From CAVQAH01 sp963784195 (lineage in GTDB: Bacteria; Acidobacteriota; Vicinamibacteria; Vicinamibacterales; 2-12-FULL-66-21), in assembly GCA_963784195.1 (NCBI GenBank), contig CAWARA010000025.1, forward strand, positions 62,001 through 126,000: a stretch of DNA of 64,000 nt. The letters are read 5' to 3'. Positions 44,144 through 52,313 of the stretch are shown piece after piece. Below the pieces are notes generated by a model that worked only from the letters and a program-made list of their open reading frames with translations, was not told where the DNA came from and searched no databases. The translations under genes and the position numbers were made by a program. The first letter of the stretch is position 1; each line of letters starts with the position of its first letter.

Positions 44144-45067
44144 CTACACCACCGCCGCTTCCTCAACGATCACCGCTGGCTGCATCCCGGTGACGACCCT
44201 CGCAGCCACACCGAATGGCAGCGTCAGGGTTGCCCCGGAGGTATGCCCGGAGGGCAGTCCGTACAAGACAGGCCCGCGAAAATCGGCCATCACGTCACCG
44301 ATGACACTGCGAATGCCGAGCGACCCACCGGGCTCGTCACATCGCGGGAGCTCGCCAAACACCACCGCCGACGCCCGGTTCAAGAGCCCGCTCAACCTCA
44401 ACTGCGTGAGCATCCGGTCGATGCGATACGGGCGTTCGGCCACCTCGTCGAGGAACAGGATGCATCCGGCGGGCGGGTCGAACGCGTAGGGCGTGCCGAG
44501 CGACGCTGCCAGTTGGGTCAGCGTTCCGCCAACGAGCATGCCTGTCGCGTCTCCCCCGCGCAGGGACTCGAGGTTCGGATGCGTGATCGCACCGGGCGGC
44601 TCGGGCTTACACACGCACCGTTCGAATGTGTCCCTGTCGTACCCTGCGGCGCCACGCGCGAAGCGTCCCTCGATCATCGGGCCGTGGAACGCAACCAGGC
44701 CGCATGTCTGCGTGAACCACGTCAGGAGCGACGTGTTGTCGCTGTAACCGATGAAGATCTTGGGGTGGCGACGGATCTCGTCCGCATCGAGCAGCGGCAG
44801 TATCTGGACGCTGCCATAGCCGCCGCGCACCGCGATGAGCGCCGCGATCGACGGATCCAGGAACGCGTCGCGAAGGGCGCTGGCGCGGGTCGCCGCCGGC
44901 CCCGCCAGATACGTGCTCCTCTCGAAGACGCGCTCGTCGAACACCGGTTCGAATCCGATTGCCGACAGCTCGCGAATTCCGGCATCGAACTCGTCTCTGG
45001 CAAATCCACTCGCGGGGGCGACCAGGGCGACACGGTCTCCGCGCCGCAGCGCTCGCGGTTTCAGCAT
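44144..45067 (-). CDS. ldcA: Muramoyltetrapeptide L,D-carboxypeptidase (S66 family)
   Basis: Cytoplasmic enzyme trimming the terminal D-Ala from recycled tetrapeptides so that Mpl can use them. 307 residues. RGDRVALVAPASGF at the start, RGGYGSVQILPLLD, the nucleophile Ser in IGYSDNTSLL, CILFLDEVAERPYRIDRML with the Glu, and LPSGHTSGATLTLPFG with the His complete the Ser-Glu-His triad. Four bp from mpl. Confidence 0.93.
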   Translation of the reverse strand: MLKPRALRRGDRVALVAPASGFARDEFDAGIRELSAIGFEPVFDERVFERSTYLAGPAATRASALRDAFLDPSIAALIAVRGGYGSVQILPLLDADEIRRHPKIFIGYSDNTSLLTWFTQTCGLVAFHGPMIEGRFARGAAGYDRDTFERCVCKPEPPGAITHPNLESLRGGDATGMLVGGTLTQLAASLGTPYAFDPPAGCILFLDEVAERPYRIDRMLTQLRLSGLLNRASAVVFGELPRCDEPGGSLGIRSVIGDVMADFRGPVLYGLPSGHTSGATLTLPFGVAARVVTGMQPAVIVEEAAVV

Positions 45068-45070
45068 GCG

Positions 45071-46174
45071 TCAGGCGAACCTGGCCATCTCGGCGGCAAT
45101 GGCCTGATGCTCGTCCCGGCCGAGCGCGGCGCGCAGCGCGCTGCCGGTCAGCGGCCGCGGATGGGCCGGCGCAAGGAAGCGCTCCTTGACCCGCCGGTGA
45201 CGCGCGAGCGCGTCTTCAACACGCTTGACGGGCAGCGTGCCATCCTCGACCGACCGAATGATCGCCTCGAGCGCGGCCGCCTGCTGCTCCTGTGACGCAC
45301 CGCACATGAGGACCGCATCGCATCCCGCGGCAATCGCCGCGACCGTCGCCTCCGGAATCCCGTATTTGCCGCTGACCGCCTTCATCTCGAGATCGTCGCT
45401 GAGGACGAGGCCTGTGAAGCCCAGCTTCTTCTTCAGGATGGCATCCACGATCCGCGGCGACAATGTCGCGGGACGCTCGTCGTCATACGCGGGAATGAGG
45501 ATGTGGGCGGTCATGATCGACGCCACCCCGGCATCGATCGCCGCGCGGAACGGCACGAGCTCGACGGCATCCAGCCGATCGGGCGGATGCTCGATCAGCG
45601 GCAGCTCGTGGTGCGAATCAGTGGCCGTGTCGCCGTGCCCTGGAAAATGCTTGCCGCACGCCGCGATGCCTTCCGCCTGGAGCGTCGAGATGATCACGCG
45701 GCCCAGTCGCGCGACATCTTCCGCGCGTTCGGCCAGCGCGCGGTCGCCAATCACCGGATTGCTCGGATTGGTGTGAATGTCGAGGACCGGCGTGTAGTCG
45801 AGCGAGATTCCCACGGCCTTGAGTTCGGCCGCCAGGGCCTTCGCGAACCGCTCAGCCAGGCGCTCGTCACCACTGCGGCCCAATGTGATCATGGGCGGCC
45901 ACACCGTGAACGGCGCGCGCAGCCGCGCCACTCGCCCACCCTCCTGATCGACGCTCACCCACAGTGGCAGGCCGTCGTCGGGATGTACGAGCGTCTGCGC
46001 TTCGCGCGACAGGTCGGCGACCTGGTCCGGCGCTTCGACGTTGCGCGCGAACAGGATGATTCCGCCGAGATCGAACTCACGCGCCAGCGCCTTGAGGTCC
46101 GATGGAATCGAATGGCCAGGAAATCCGGCTATGGCAAGTTGACCGATGTGACGACGAATGTCTCGAAGTGACAC
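45071..46174 (-). CDS. nagZ: Beta-N-acetylglucosaminidase NagZ (GH3)
   Basis: Removes GlcNAc from recycled GlcNAc-anhydroMurNAc peptides. 367 residues. GGIILFARNV, WVSVDQEGGRVARL, the catalytic His motif GKHFPGHGDTATDSHHELP, SIMTAHILIPAYD and the nucleophile region LVLSDDLEMKAVSG are all present. Length and motifs match NagZ. It starts the ldcA-mpl run. Confidence 0.95.
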   Translation of the reverse strand: MSLRDIRRHIGQLAIAGFPGHSIPSDLKALAREFDLGGIILFARNVEAPDQVADLSREAQTLVHPDDGLPLWVSVDQEGGRVARLRAPFTVWPPMITLGRSGDERLAERFAKALAAELKAVGISLDYTPVLDIHTNPSNPVIGDRALAERAEDVARLGRVIISTLQAEGIAACGKHFPGHGDTATDSHHELPLIEHPPDRLDAVELVPFRAAIDAGVASIMTAHILIPAYDDERPATLSPRIVDAILKKKLGFTGLVLSDDLEMKAVSGKYGIPEATVAAIAAGCDAVLMCGASQEQQAAALEAIIRSVEDGTLPVKRVEDALARHRRVKERFLAPAHPRPLTGSALRAALGRDEHQAIAAEMARFA

Positions 46175-46272
46175 AGAGACATGATTATAGCCATTCGGCT
46201 CTGCCTCGCGACAGAATCCGCGACGCGATCCGGTGATATGGACCGAGGCGGCGACCAGCGCTCAGCGGCATG

Positions 46273-47469
46273 TCACGCCTGAACGATCCTTCGCGGCAAC
46301 CCAAGATTCAGGTGCATCGTCAGGTCGTAGACCGACGCTCCACATGCCGCCGCGAGATCCTCCGGACGTGACCCGTCCGTCCAATCGAATAGCGTCGCCT
46401 CGTCGCCAATCTCGACGCGACGCTCCGGTCCGATCTCGACGATCGTGTGGCTGGCCGACACGGACGCCACGATCGGGTAGAGAGCTCCACCGATGCGGAC
46501 CCGTCCTCCCTTCGCCGCGGCCCGTGGGAGGCCATCCGCGTGGCCGACGGGCAGCGTGGCGATCCAGACGGCGCGGTCCGCAACGTAGGCACGGTTGTAG
46601 CCTGCACTGTCACCTGGCTGCAGCTGCTTCACGTACGCAACGCGGGCCTTCAGCGCGAGCGCAGGAATCAGGTCGAGCGCGCCTGTCTTTCTGAACGCAG
46701 CCTCGGGGTAGATGCCGTAGAGAGCCATGCCGGGGCGTACCATGTCGAGAAACGCGTCAGGATGCTGAAACAGCGTGTAAGTCGATGCTGCGTGCTTCGC
46801 TCCGACCGGAATCCGCGCTTCGTCGAGGCGCGCCGCGAGCGCCTGGAACCGTCGCAGTTGCTCGCGGTCGAAGGTTTCGTCTTCAGTGAATGTCATCATC
46901 GTCCCGCCGATCCGGACGCGGCGAGCCGCTGCCAGACCGCGGATCAGGTCGAGTGCTTGCTCGTGCGGCACGCCGACACGCCCCAGCCCCGTGTCTACGC
47001 ACGCGTGCACGGTGAAGTCACGTCCGCTCCGCGCCGCAGCCCGCTCGAGCGATGGTCCAATCGGCGTGTAGACCATCACGGCAATATCACGACGGGCGGC
47101 AAGCAGCAGACCTTCTTCGTCGACCGGCCCCATGAGCAGAACCGGCTTGCGAACGCCGGCATCGCGCAGCGCAACGGCCTCATGGAGCTTCACCACGGCG
47201 AAGCCGCGAATGTATGTCAGCGGTTCCAGCGTCCGCGCGACATTGACGACGCCGCCGCCATATCCGTTGTTCTTGATGACGGCCAGGATCGGTACCCCTG
47301 AGCGCTTGTGGACCGCGGCCGCATTCGCTCGTAGATGTCCCGCGTGGATCTCAACCCATGGATCGAACGAGGAGTGCTGCGCGACTGGCCGTGCAGCTGG
47401 CTCGAGGTGAAATCCGAGCGCGGGCAGAGCTGCACCGCCCTTGAGGAACGTACGTCGTGATGCTGTCAC
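46273..47469 (-). CDS. alr: Alanine racemase with Tat export signal
   Basis: 398 residues from GTG 47469. The N-terminus carries a twin-arginine motif (SRRTFLKGG) and a hydrophobic stretch, so the enzyme is predicted to be periplasmic. PLP-Lys66 lies in ILAVIKNNGYGGG (usual form KADAYGHG); MVRPGMALYGIYP and the catalytic Tyr region DSAGYNRAYV follow. Most Alr are cytoplasmic; exported members include broad-spectrum racemases that make non-canonical D-amino acids. It diverges from the GHMP kinase by 71 bp. Substrate unproven. Confidence 0.88.
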   Translation of the reverse strand: MTASRRTFLKGGAALPALGFHLEPAARPVAQHSSFDPWVEIHAGHLRANAAAVHKRSGVPILAVIKNNGYGGGVVNVARTLEPLTYIRGFAVVKLHEAVALRDAGVRKPVLLMGPVDEEGLLLAARRDIAVMVYTPIGPSLERAAARSGRDFTVHACVDTGLGRVGVPHEQALDLIRGLAAARRVRIGGTMMTFTEDETFDREQLRRFQALAARLDEARIPVGAKHAASTYTLFQHPDAFLDMVRPGMALYGIYPEAAFRKTGALDLIPALALKARVAYVKQLQPGDSAGYNRAYVADRAVWIATLPVGHADGLPRAAAKGGRVRIGGALYPIVASVSASHTIVEIGPERRVEIGDEATLFDWTDGSRPEDLAAACGASVYDLTMHLNLGLPRRIVQA

Positions 47470-47527
47470 TTCATGACCTGAAGGGAAACCCGTAATCGAC
47501 CAATCCGTCGTGGCTGACAGACTATCC

Positions 47528-47533
47528 TATAAT
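47528..47533 (+). promoter_or_regulatory. Perfect -10 box immediately before the GHMP kinase start
   Basis: TATAAT at 47528-47533, then CTGCTGC and GTG at 47541. The expected transcription start coincides with the start codon, so the mRNA would be leaderless. On the minus strand the overlapping TAGGAT (47530-47525) could serve alr, making the two -10 boxes share bases. Confidence 0.55.
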
Positions 47534-47540
47534 CTGCTGC

Positions 47541-48545
47541 GTGTACATCGAGTCTTCGGCGCCCACGCGCATCGATCTGGCCGGCGGCACACTTGACATC
47601 TGGCCGCTGTATCTCTTCCACGACGGCGCGCAGACGCTCAATGCGGCACTCAGCCTTCGCGCCCACTGTTCGATCGCCCCCCGTTCCGATCGACGCATCC
47701 TGATCGCCTCGGACGATACCAACCGGCGCGTCGAAGTCGATCACTGGAGCGAGCTCAAAGGCCATCATGATCTGAAGCTGCTCGGGCTGCTGCTGCACTA
47801 TTTTCAGGTGGACGGCCTCGAAGTGCGCACCCGATCGGAATCGCCCGTGGGCGCCGGGATCGCGGGCTCGTCGGCGCTGAACATCGCAGTCTGTGGCGCG
47901 CTCGCGGCGTGGACCGAGCAGCGTGTGAGCGACGAGCAGCTACTGCAGATCGCCATGAACGTCGAAGCGCAGGCGATCGACGTTCCCACCGGCGTGCAGG
48001 ACTACCGGCCGGCGATGTATGGCGGCGTTTCGGCAGTGGAACTGCGCGTGGATGGAGTCAAGCGCGTCGCTCTGCCGGTCGATGCCGACGAGCTGAGCCG
48101 CCACGTCGTGGTGGCGTACACAGGCGCCAGCCGCAACTCGGGCATCAATAACTGGGAGGTCACCAAGCGGCACATCGATGGCGACCGCGAGGTTCAGCAA
48201 CGCTTCGGCCGCATCCGCGACATCGCGGCGAAGATGCGGCCGGCCCTCGAGCGCAGCGACTGGCCTGAAGTCGGCAAGCAAGTCGCCGATGAATGGGAGA
48301 ACCGAAAAGGTCTCGCACCTGGGGTGACCACGCCGACCATCGACGCGATGCTCGCGGCGGCTGGTAAGGCCGGCGCCTGGAGTGGCAAGGTCTGCGGCGC
48401 GGGCGGCGGCGGCTGCCTCTTCTGCATCGGTCCGCCCGAGGCCGTTCCGGCGATCGCCGCGGCCCTGCAGGCGGCTGGCGCCAAGGTCCTCGACTGCCGC
48501 GTCGAGCATAAGGGGCTCAAGGTCGAAACTCGCGTGGCCACCTGA
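47541..48545 (+). CDS. GHMP-family sugar kinase (heptose-7-phosphate-kinase-like)
   Basis: 334 residues. Motif 1 SAPTRIDLAGGTLDIWPLY, motif 2 SPVGAGIAGSSALNIAV (phosphate-binding loop) and motif 3 KVCGAGGGGCLFCIGPPEA define an intact GHMP kinase, nearest in style to D-glycero-D-manno-heptose-7-phosphate kinases. A role in LPS heptose supply would fit the KDO genes; a role with recycled amino sugars would fit the divergent peptidoglycan cluster. Sequence cannot choose. The GTG start has no Shine-Dalgarno sequence. Confidence 0.8.
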   Translation: MYIESSAPTRIDLAGGTLDIWPLYLFHDGAQTLNAALSLRAHCSIAPRSDRRILIASDDTNRRVEVDHWSELKGHHDLKLLGLLLHYFQVDGLEVRTRSESPVGAGIAGSSALNIAVCGALAAWTEQRVSDEQLLQIAMNVEAQAIDVPTGVQDYRPAMYGGVSAVELRVDGVKRVALPVDADELSRHVVVAYTGASRNSGINNWEVTKRHIDGDREVQQRFGRIRDIAAKMRPALERSDWPEVGKQVADEWENRKGLAPGVTTPTIDAMLAAAGKAGAWSGKVCGAGGGGCLFCIGPPEAVPAIAAALQAAGAKVLDCRVEHKGLKVETRVAT

Positions 48546-48575
48546 CGCGAGTCTTCACGGTCATCGTTCACACCG

Positions 48576-50303
48576 ATGGACAATCAGGCCATCGCCCGCG
48601 TTTTCGCGCAAATCGGGGACCTGCTGGAAATCAAGGCGGAAAACCCTTTCAAGATCCGCGCGTACCGCAACGCCGCCGAAACCATCATCCACACGGCCGA
48701 ACGCATTGCCGATCTGAGCCCGTCCGAACGCCTTGCGATACCTGGCATCGGCAAGGACCTCGCTGCGAAGATCGCCGAGCTGCTCGAGACCGGGGCCATC
48801 GCCTATCACCAGACCCTGCTGCAGGAATTCCCTCCGACGATCCTGGACCTGCTCAATTTGCAGGGAGTCGGCCCGAAGACCGTCGCGCTGCTCTATCGAG
48901 AGCTGCAGATTGGCACGCTCGATCAGCTGCGGACGGCATTGCAGGAGGGTCGGCTGCGCGGGATCAAGGGCATGGGCGCCAAGAAGGAATCGCTGATCCT
49001 CAAGGCGCTGGACGATCAGTCACGCTTCACCGGCCGTCGCCTGATGCCGCAGGCGCATGACACGATCGCGCCGCTGGTCGTGACGTTGCGCGAGCACGCA
49101 CCCGACGCGGTCATCACGCCGGTCGGCAGCCTTCGGCGAGGCTGCGAGACGTGCGGGGACCTCGATATCCTCGCGGCCGGCGCTCCGCCCTCCCTGATGG
49201 AGGCTTTCACGTCGTACGCATCAGTGGAGAACGTTCTCGCCCGCGGCAGCACCAAGTCGAGCGTGCACATGTGGGGTGGCTTCCAGGTGGACCTGCGGCT
49301 CGTGCCACGGGAGAGTCTCGGCGCCGCGCTGCAATATTTCACCGGCTCCAAGGCGCACAACATCGCGCTACGCGATCGCGCCATTCGCATGGGCCTCAAG
49401 CTCAACGAATACGGGCTGTACCGCGAGGATGGCACGTCGATCGCGGGCGCATCCGAGGAGGAGATCTACGAAGCGCTCGGCCTCGCCTTCATCCCGCCGG
49501 AGCTGCGCGAGAACCGTGGCGAAATCGATGCCGCCGAACGGCGGGCTCTACCTGCCCTGATTACGCCGCAGGACCTGCAGGGCGACGTGCACATGCACAC
49601 GACGGCGACCGACGGCAAGGCGGACGCGGAAACGATGGCGGTCGCTGCGCGCAGCAACGGCTCGACGTATATCGCCATCACGGATCACAGTCAGGCGCTG
49701 GCGATGGCCGGTGGCCTCGACGAACGCGGCGCGCTCGAGCACGCAGCCCGCGTCCGCGCCCTGAACTCGCGCCTGGAAGGCATCACCGTCCTCGCCGGCA
49801 TCGAGTGCGATATCCGCCCGGACGGCACGATGGACCTCGCCGACGACTGTCTGGCGCAGCTCGACGTGGTCGTCGCGTCGGTCCACTCCGCCTTCAATCA
49901 GGACGAAGCGCAGATGACCGACCGGATCCTCAAGGCAATCGCCTGCCCGTGGGTGGATATTCTCGGACACCCGACCGGGCGGCTGATTCTGCGGCGTGGC
50001 GGCTACCCGCTGAACATGGAGACGATCATCTCCGCCGCAGCGTCTGCCGGGGTGGCGCTCGAGATCAACAGCCAGGTCGACCGCCTGGATCTCGACGAAC
50101 ATCATGCACGTCTGGCGCGCGATCGGGGCGTCAAGCTGGTGATCGATTCCGATGCGCACTCGCCGGTCGCGCTCGGCAATGCGCGGTGGGGCGTGATCGT
50201 CGCCCGCCGCGCCTGGCTGACCAAAGACGACGTGCTGAACACCAGACCTGTGGATGAGTTCCGTCGTGCGCTGCGCCGACGCCGAAGCCGAGGAGCCGCA
50301 TGA
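48576..50303 (+). CDS. polX: DNA polymerase X with PHP 3'-5' exonuclease domain
   Basis: 575 residues, full length. Helix-hairpin-helix motifs (LAIPGIGKDLAAKI near 53, LQGVGPKTVALLY near 95), palm GSLRRGCETCGDLDIL with catalytic Asp195 and Asp197, and a PHP domain from about 333 with GDVHMHTTATDGKAD, YIAITDHSQAL, GIECDIRPDG, ILGHPTGR and VIDSDAH. Base-excision or gap-repair polymerase with a metal-dependent exonuclease. An intact counterpart to 34857-36101. It overlaps the next gene by 4 bases. Confidence 0.94.
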   Translation: MDNQAIARVFAQIGDLLEIKAENPFKIRAYRNAAETIIHTAERIADLSPSERLAIPGIGKDLAAKIAELLETGAIAYHQTLLQEFPPTILDLLNLQGVGPKTVALLYRELQIGTLDQLRTALQEGRLRGIKGMGAKKESLILKALDDQSRFTGRRLMPQAHDTIAPLVVTLREHAPDAVITPVGSLRRGCETCGDLDILAAGAPPSLMEAFTSYASVENVLARGSTKSSVHMWGGFQVDLRLVPRESLGAALQYFTGSKAHNIALRDRAIRMGLKLNEYGLYREDGTSIAGASEEEIYEALGLAFIPPELRENRGEIDAAERRALPALITPQDLQGDVHMHTTATDGKADAETMAVAARSNGSTYIAITDHSQALAMAGGLDERGALEHAARVRALNSRLEGITVLAGIECDIRPDGTMDLADDCLAQLDVVVASVHSAFNQDEAQMTDRILKAIACPWVDILGHPTGRLILRRGGYPLNMETIISAAASAGVALEINSQVDRLDLDEHHARLARDRGVKLVIDSDAHSPVALGNARWGVIVARRAWLTKDDVLNTRPVDEFRRALRRRRSRGAA

Positions 50304-50674
50304 CCGACGGGAACAAGCTCGCCGAGATCAGAGAGATCTACTTCAAGACGACGCGCGCCACGATCCTCAAGGATTTCGATCGCGCGATCGACATCCTGAA
50401 GTCCATGGAGAGCGAGAAGGAACGAGAACGCGCGACGGTTTACATGCAGGGTCTGGCGGAGATGCGAAAGGAGTTTGGAAAGTCCGGCAAAATCGCCGCG
50501 CTCTACTTGAGCGACTTGACGATCACCTTGCGGGCCGCCAGCCGCAGCACCTCAGGCACGTTCCGGTCGATCGAGAGCATCTTCGTATCGCGCTCGTTCA
50601 GGCGGTGCAGGTACTGCATCGACAGCGCGAGGGGTGTCTTCGGGTTCTTCGCCAGCGCCAGCATCACGCCGTAG
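50300..50674 (+). CDS. Small helical protein; 3' end uncertain
   Basis: ATG 50300 overlaps the polX stop. The first 67 residues are a plausible helical domain (NKLAEIREIYFKTTRATILKD, DRAIDILKSMESEKE, TVYMQGLAEMRKEFGKSGK). After about 50500 the frame runs antisense into the next gene and loses protein character, so either the real stop is missing because of an indel near 50490-50505 or the genes truly overlap by about 170 bp. Family not recognised. Confidence 0.5.
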   Translation: MTDGNKLAEIREIYFKTTRATILKDFDRAIDILKSMESEKERERATVYMQGLAEMRKEFGKSGKIAALYLSDLTITLRAASRSTSGTFRSIESIFVSRSFRRCRYCIDSARGVFGFFASASITP

Positions 50675-51276
50675 TTCTTCAGCCAGTTGCGGTTGGTGCC
50701 AATCACGCGCAGCACTTCCTCCGACACGTTCGCCATCTTGGCGAACGATTCGACTTCCGCGTCGGTCAGCTTGGGGCTGGTCAGCACGGCGGCAGCCACC
50801 ATCTTGTTCGGATCGCGGATCAACTGTGACCGCTGCTCCCGCGTCCCCTTCATCGCCAGCTTCACCCGATCCATGATCGGCAGCGTCGACAGCACCCGCG
50901 ATGCCGACTCCGGGTCGGAGTCTTCCGCTTCGGGAATGACGGGCAAGTCGCCCGACGTGTCCACGAGCGGCTCCGTTCCGCTGGCAGCGGGCACGGTTGC
51001 GGGCTGGACGCCTCGTGCCGAAAAAAACGCGCGCAACTCGGCAGCCTCAGGCCGCGCCAGAAAGGCGCGCAGCGCATCGGCCGGCAAAGCGTCGAGCGTA
51101 GCCGCCGCCCGCGTGGCCACGGCCGGGTCGTTGTCGTCGGTCAGCAGAATCAATAGCGCCAGCTGTTCGAACGCACGCGGTGCCAGCGCACCCTGCGCGG
51201 CGAGCAGCCGGAGATCGCGGGCGACTTCGCCGCGGCGAAACAGATCGAGGAGGGGTGATCGAGACCCGACGTCCAT
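50503..51276 (-). CDS. Helical-repeat protein of unknown function
   Basis: 257 residues. The N-terminal third is helical (LLDLFRRGEVARDLRLLAAQG), the middle is an acidic linker, and the C-terminal half is a run of short helices (NKMVAAAVLTSPKLTDAEVE, GVMLALAKNPKTPLALSMQYL, LRLAARKVI) resembling leucine-rich-variant/HEAT repeats. No signal peptide or enzyme motif. Convergent with the polX transcript. I do not recognise the family. Confidence 0.75.
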   Translation of the reverse strand: MDVGSRSPLLDLFRRGEVARDLRLLAAQGALAPRAFEQLALLILLTDDNDPAVATRAAATLDALPADALRAFLARPEAAELRAFFSARGVQPATVPAASGTEPLVDTSGDLPVIPEAEDSDPESASRVLSTLPIMDRVKLAMKGTREQRSQLIRDPNKMVAAAVLTSPKLTDAEVESFAKMANVSEEVLRVIGTNRNWLKNYGVMLALAKNPKTPLALSMQYLHRLNERDTKMLSIDRNVPEVLRLAARKVIVKSLK

Positions 51277-51411
51277 GATGATCAGAAACTGTCGATGATC
51301 GGTTGCAGCGCTACTCTACTTTACCGGGTCCGTGCTGAACAGACCGGACGCTGTCACGTCGTTCGAAGGCCGCCCGAATGCGACCCACCGCCGCTGCGCC
51401 ACGACGCTGCG

Positions 51412-52036
51412 CTAGTCCACTCGGATCGTTCGGCAAGTGGGCAACGCCGCAAACAGGTCGATCGCCGCGATCCCGGCCGCGCCGCTTCGCCGCGGCCTCG
51501 ACGGCACGTTCAACGGTCACACCGCCAATTGCCAGTACCGGCAGACGCACACGCGCGCAGACAGCCGCGAGCATATCCACACCGGCGACCGCATGATCGA
51601 TCCCTTTGGTCACCGACGGAAACACCGTGCCGAAGATCAGGTAATCGCACCCGCCCGCGCGTTCGACTTCTTCCGCTTCGTCCACCGAATGAACGGAGCG
51701 ACCGACGAGAAACCCAGGCGGCACAATCGTGCGAACCCGCGCGGCCGACGGTGACGTCCCACGAAGGTGCACGCCGTGGGCGCCTTCGAGGAGTGCTATG
51801 TCGGTCCGCGCGTTCACGACCACGCGGCATGGCGTGCCGGCCGTCGCCGCAACTATTTCCGCGGTCAGCCCGGCAAGCTGGCGATCGTCCAGATCGGGCT
51901 CCCTGATCTGGATCATATCCACGCCTGCTGCCGCGGCCTGGCGGCTGGCTTCGATCAGCCGCTCACGCGCCGTGGCCTGATCGCCTCCATAGCGCCGCCG
52001 GTTGGTGACCATGGCGATCAGAGGCAGCCGCGGCAT
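51412..52036 (-). CDS. ThiE/TenI-like protein, one frameshift near the C-terminus
   Basis: About 208 residues after correction. VDMIQIREPDLDD, VVVNARTDIALLEGAHGVHL, LIFGTVFPSVTKG and LAIGGVTVERAVEAA follow the ThiE barrel, but several substrate-binding positions differ from the intact ThiE at 11167-11793, so TenI (thiazole aromatase) or a degenerate ThiE is likely. The frame breaks near 51478; dropping one base restores AAGIAAIDLFAALP and a stop at 51412. Confidence 0.75.
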
Positions 52037-52045
52037 CCTCGTACG

Positions 52046-52312
52046 TCAGGCGACCGGCCCGGAGCTTTCTTCGCTTGCCCGGAACCGCCAGATGATCGCG
52101 GAAGTCAGTTCGGCAATGCCGGCGATGGTGGTGATGGCACCAACACCCGACACGGCGCCTCGGGCAAACGGGCTCGCCAGCGCTGCCTGGAGCGCGGGGT
52201 ACGCACCCAGAAACACGTTCTGATCCCAGAATGCCATCCAGGGCGTGATGACCAGAATCAGCCCGGCCTCGAGGAAATACGCGGCGAACAGGAGGCGCGT
52301 GAAGAACGAGAT
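52046..52312 (-). CDS. Small inner-membrane protein with an apparent ATC start
   Basis: 88 residues: ISFFTRLLFAAYFLEAGLIL, then TPWMAFWDQNVF, then a second membrane stretch (GAVSGVGAITTIAGIAELTSA) and a short polar tail. GGAGG lies 5 nt before the ATC codon that begins the protein-like part, overlapping the end of the TPR gene. There is no ATG, GTG or TTG between the TPR stop and this point. Either ATC is used as start, CTG 52330 is used, or ATG was misread. Topology looks like two helices. Confidence 0.6.
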   Translation of the reverse strand: MSFFTRLLFAAYFLEAGLILVITPWMAFWDQNVFLGAYPALQAALASPFARGAVSGVGAITTIAGIAELTSAIIWRFRASEESSGPVA

Positions 52313-52313
52313 G

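Noticed and set aside
41882..45295. 1137-codon open frame antisense to pxpC, pxpB, mpl and ldcA
   Set aside because: All four sense genes have diagnostic motifs. The antisense product is Arg/His/Asp-rich without any fold signature, an effect of codon bias.
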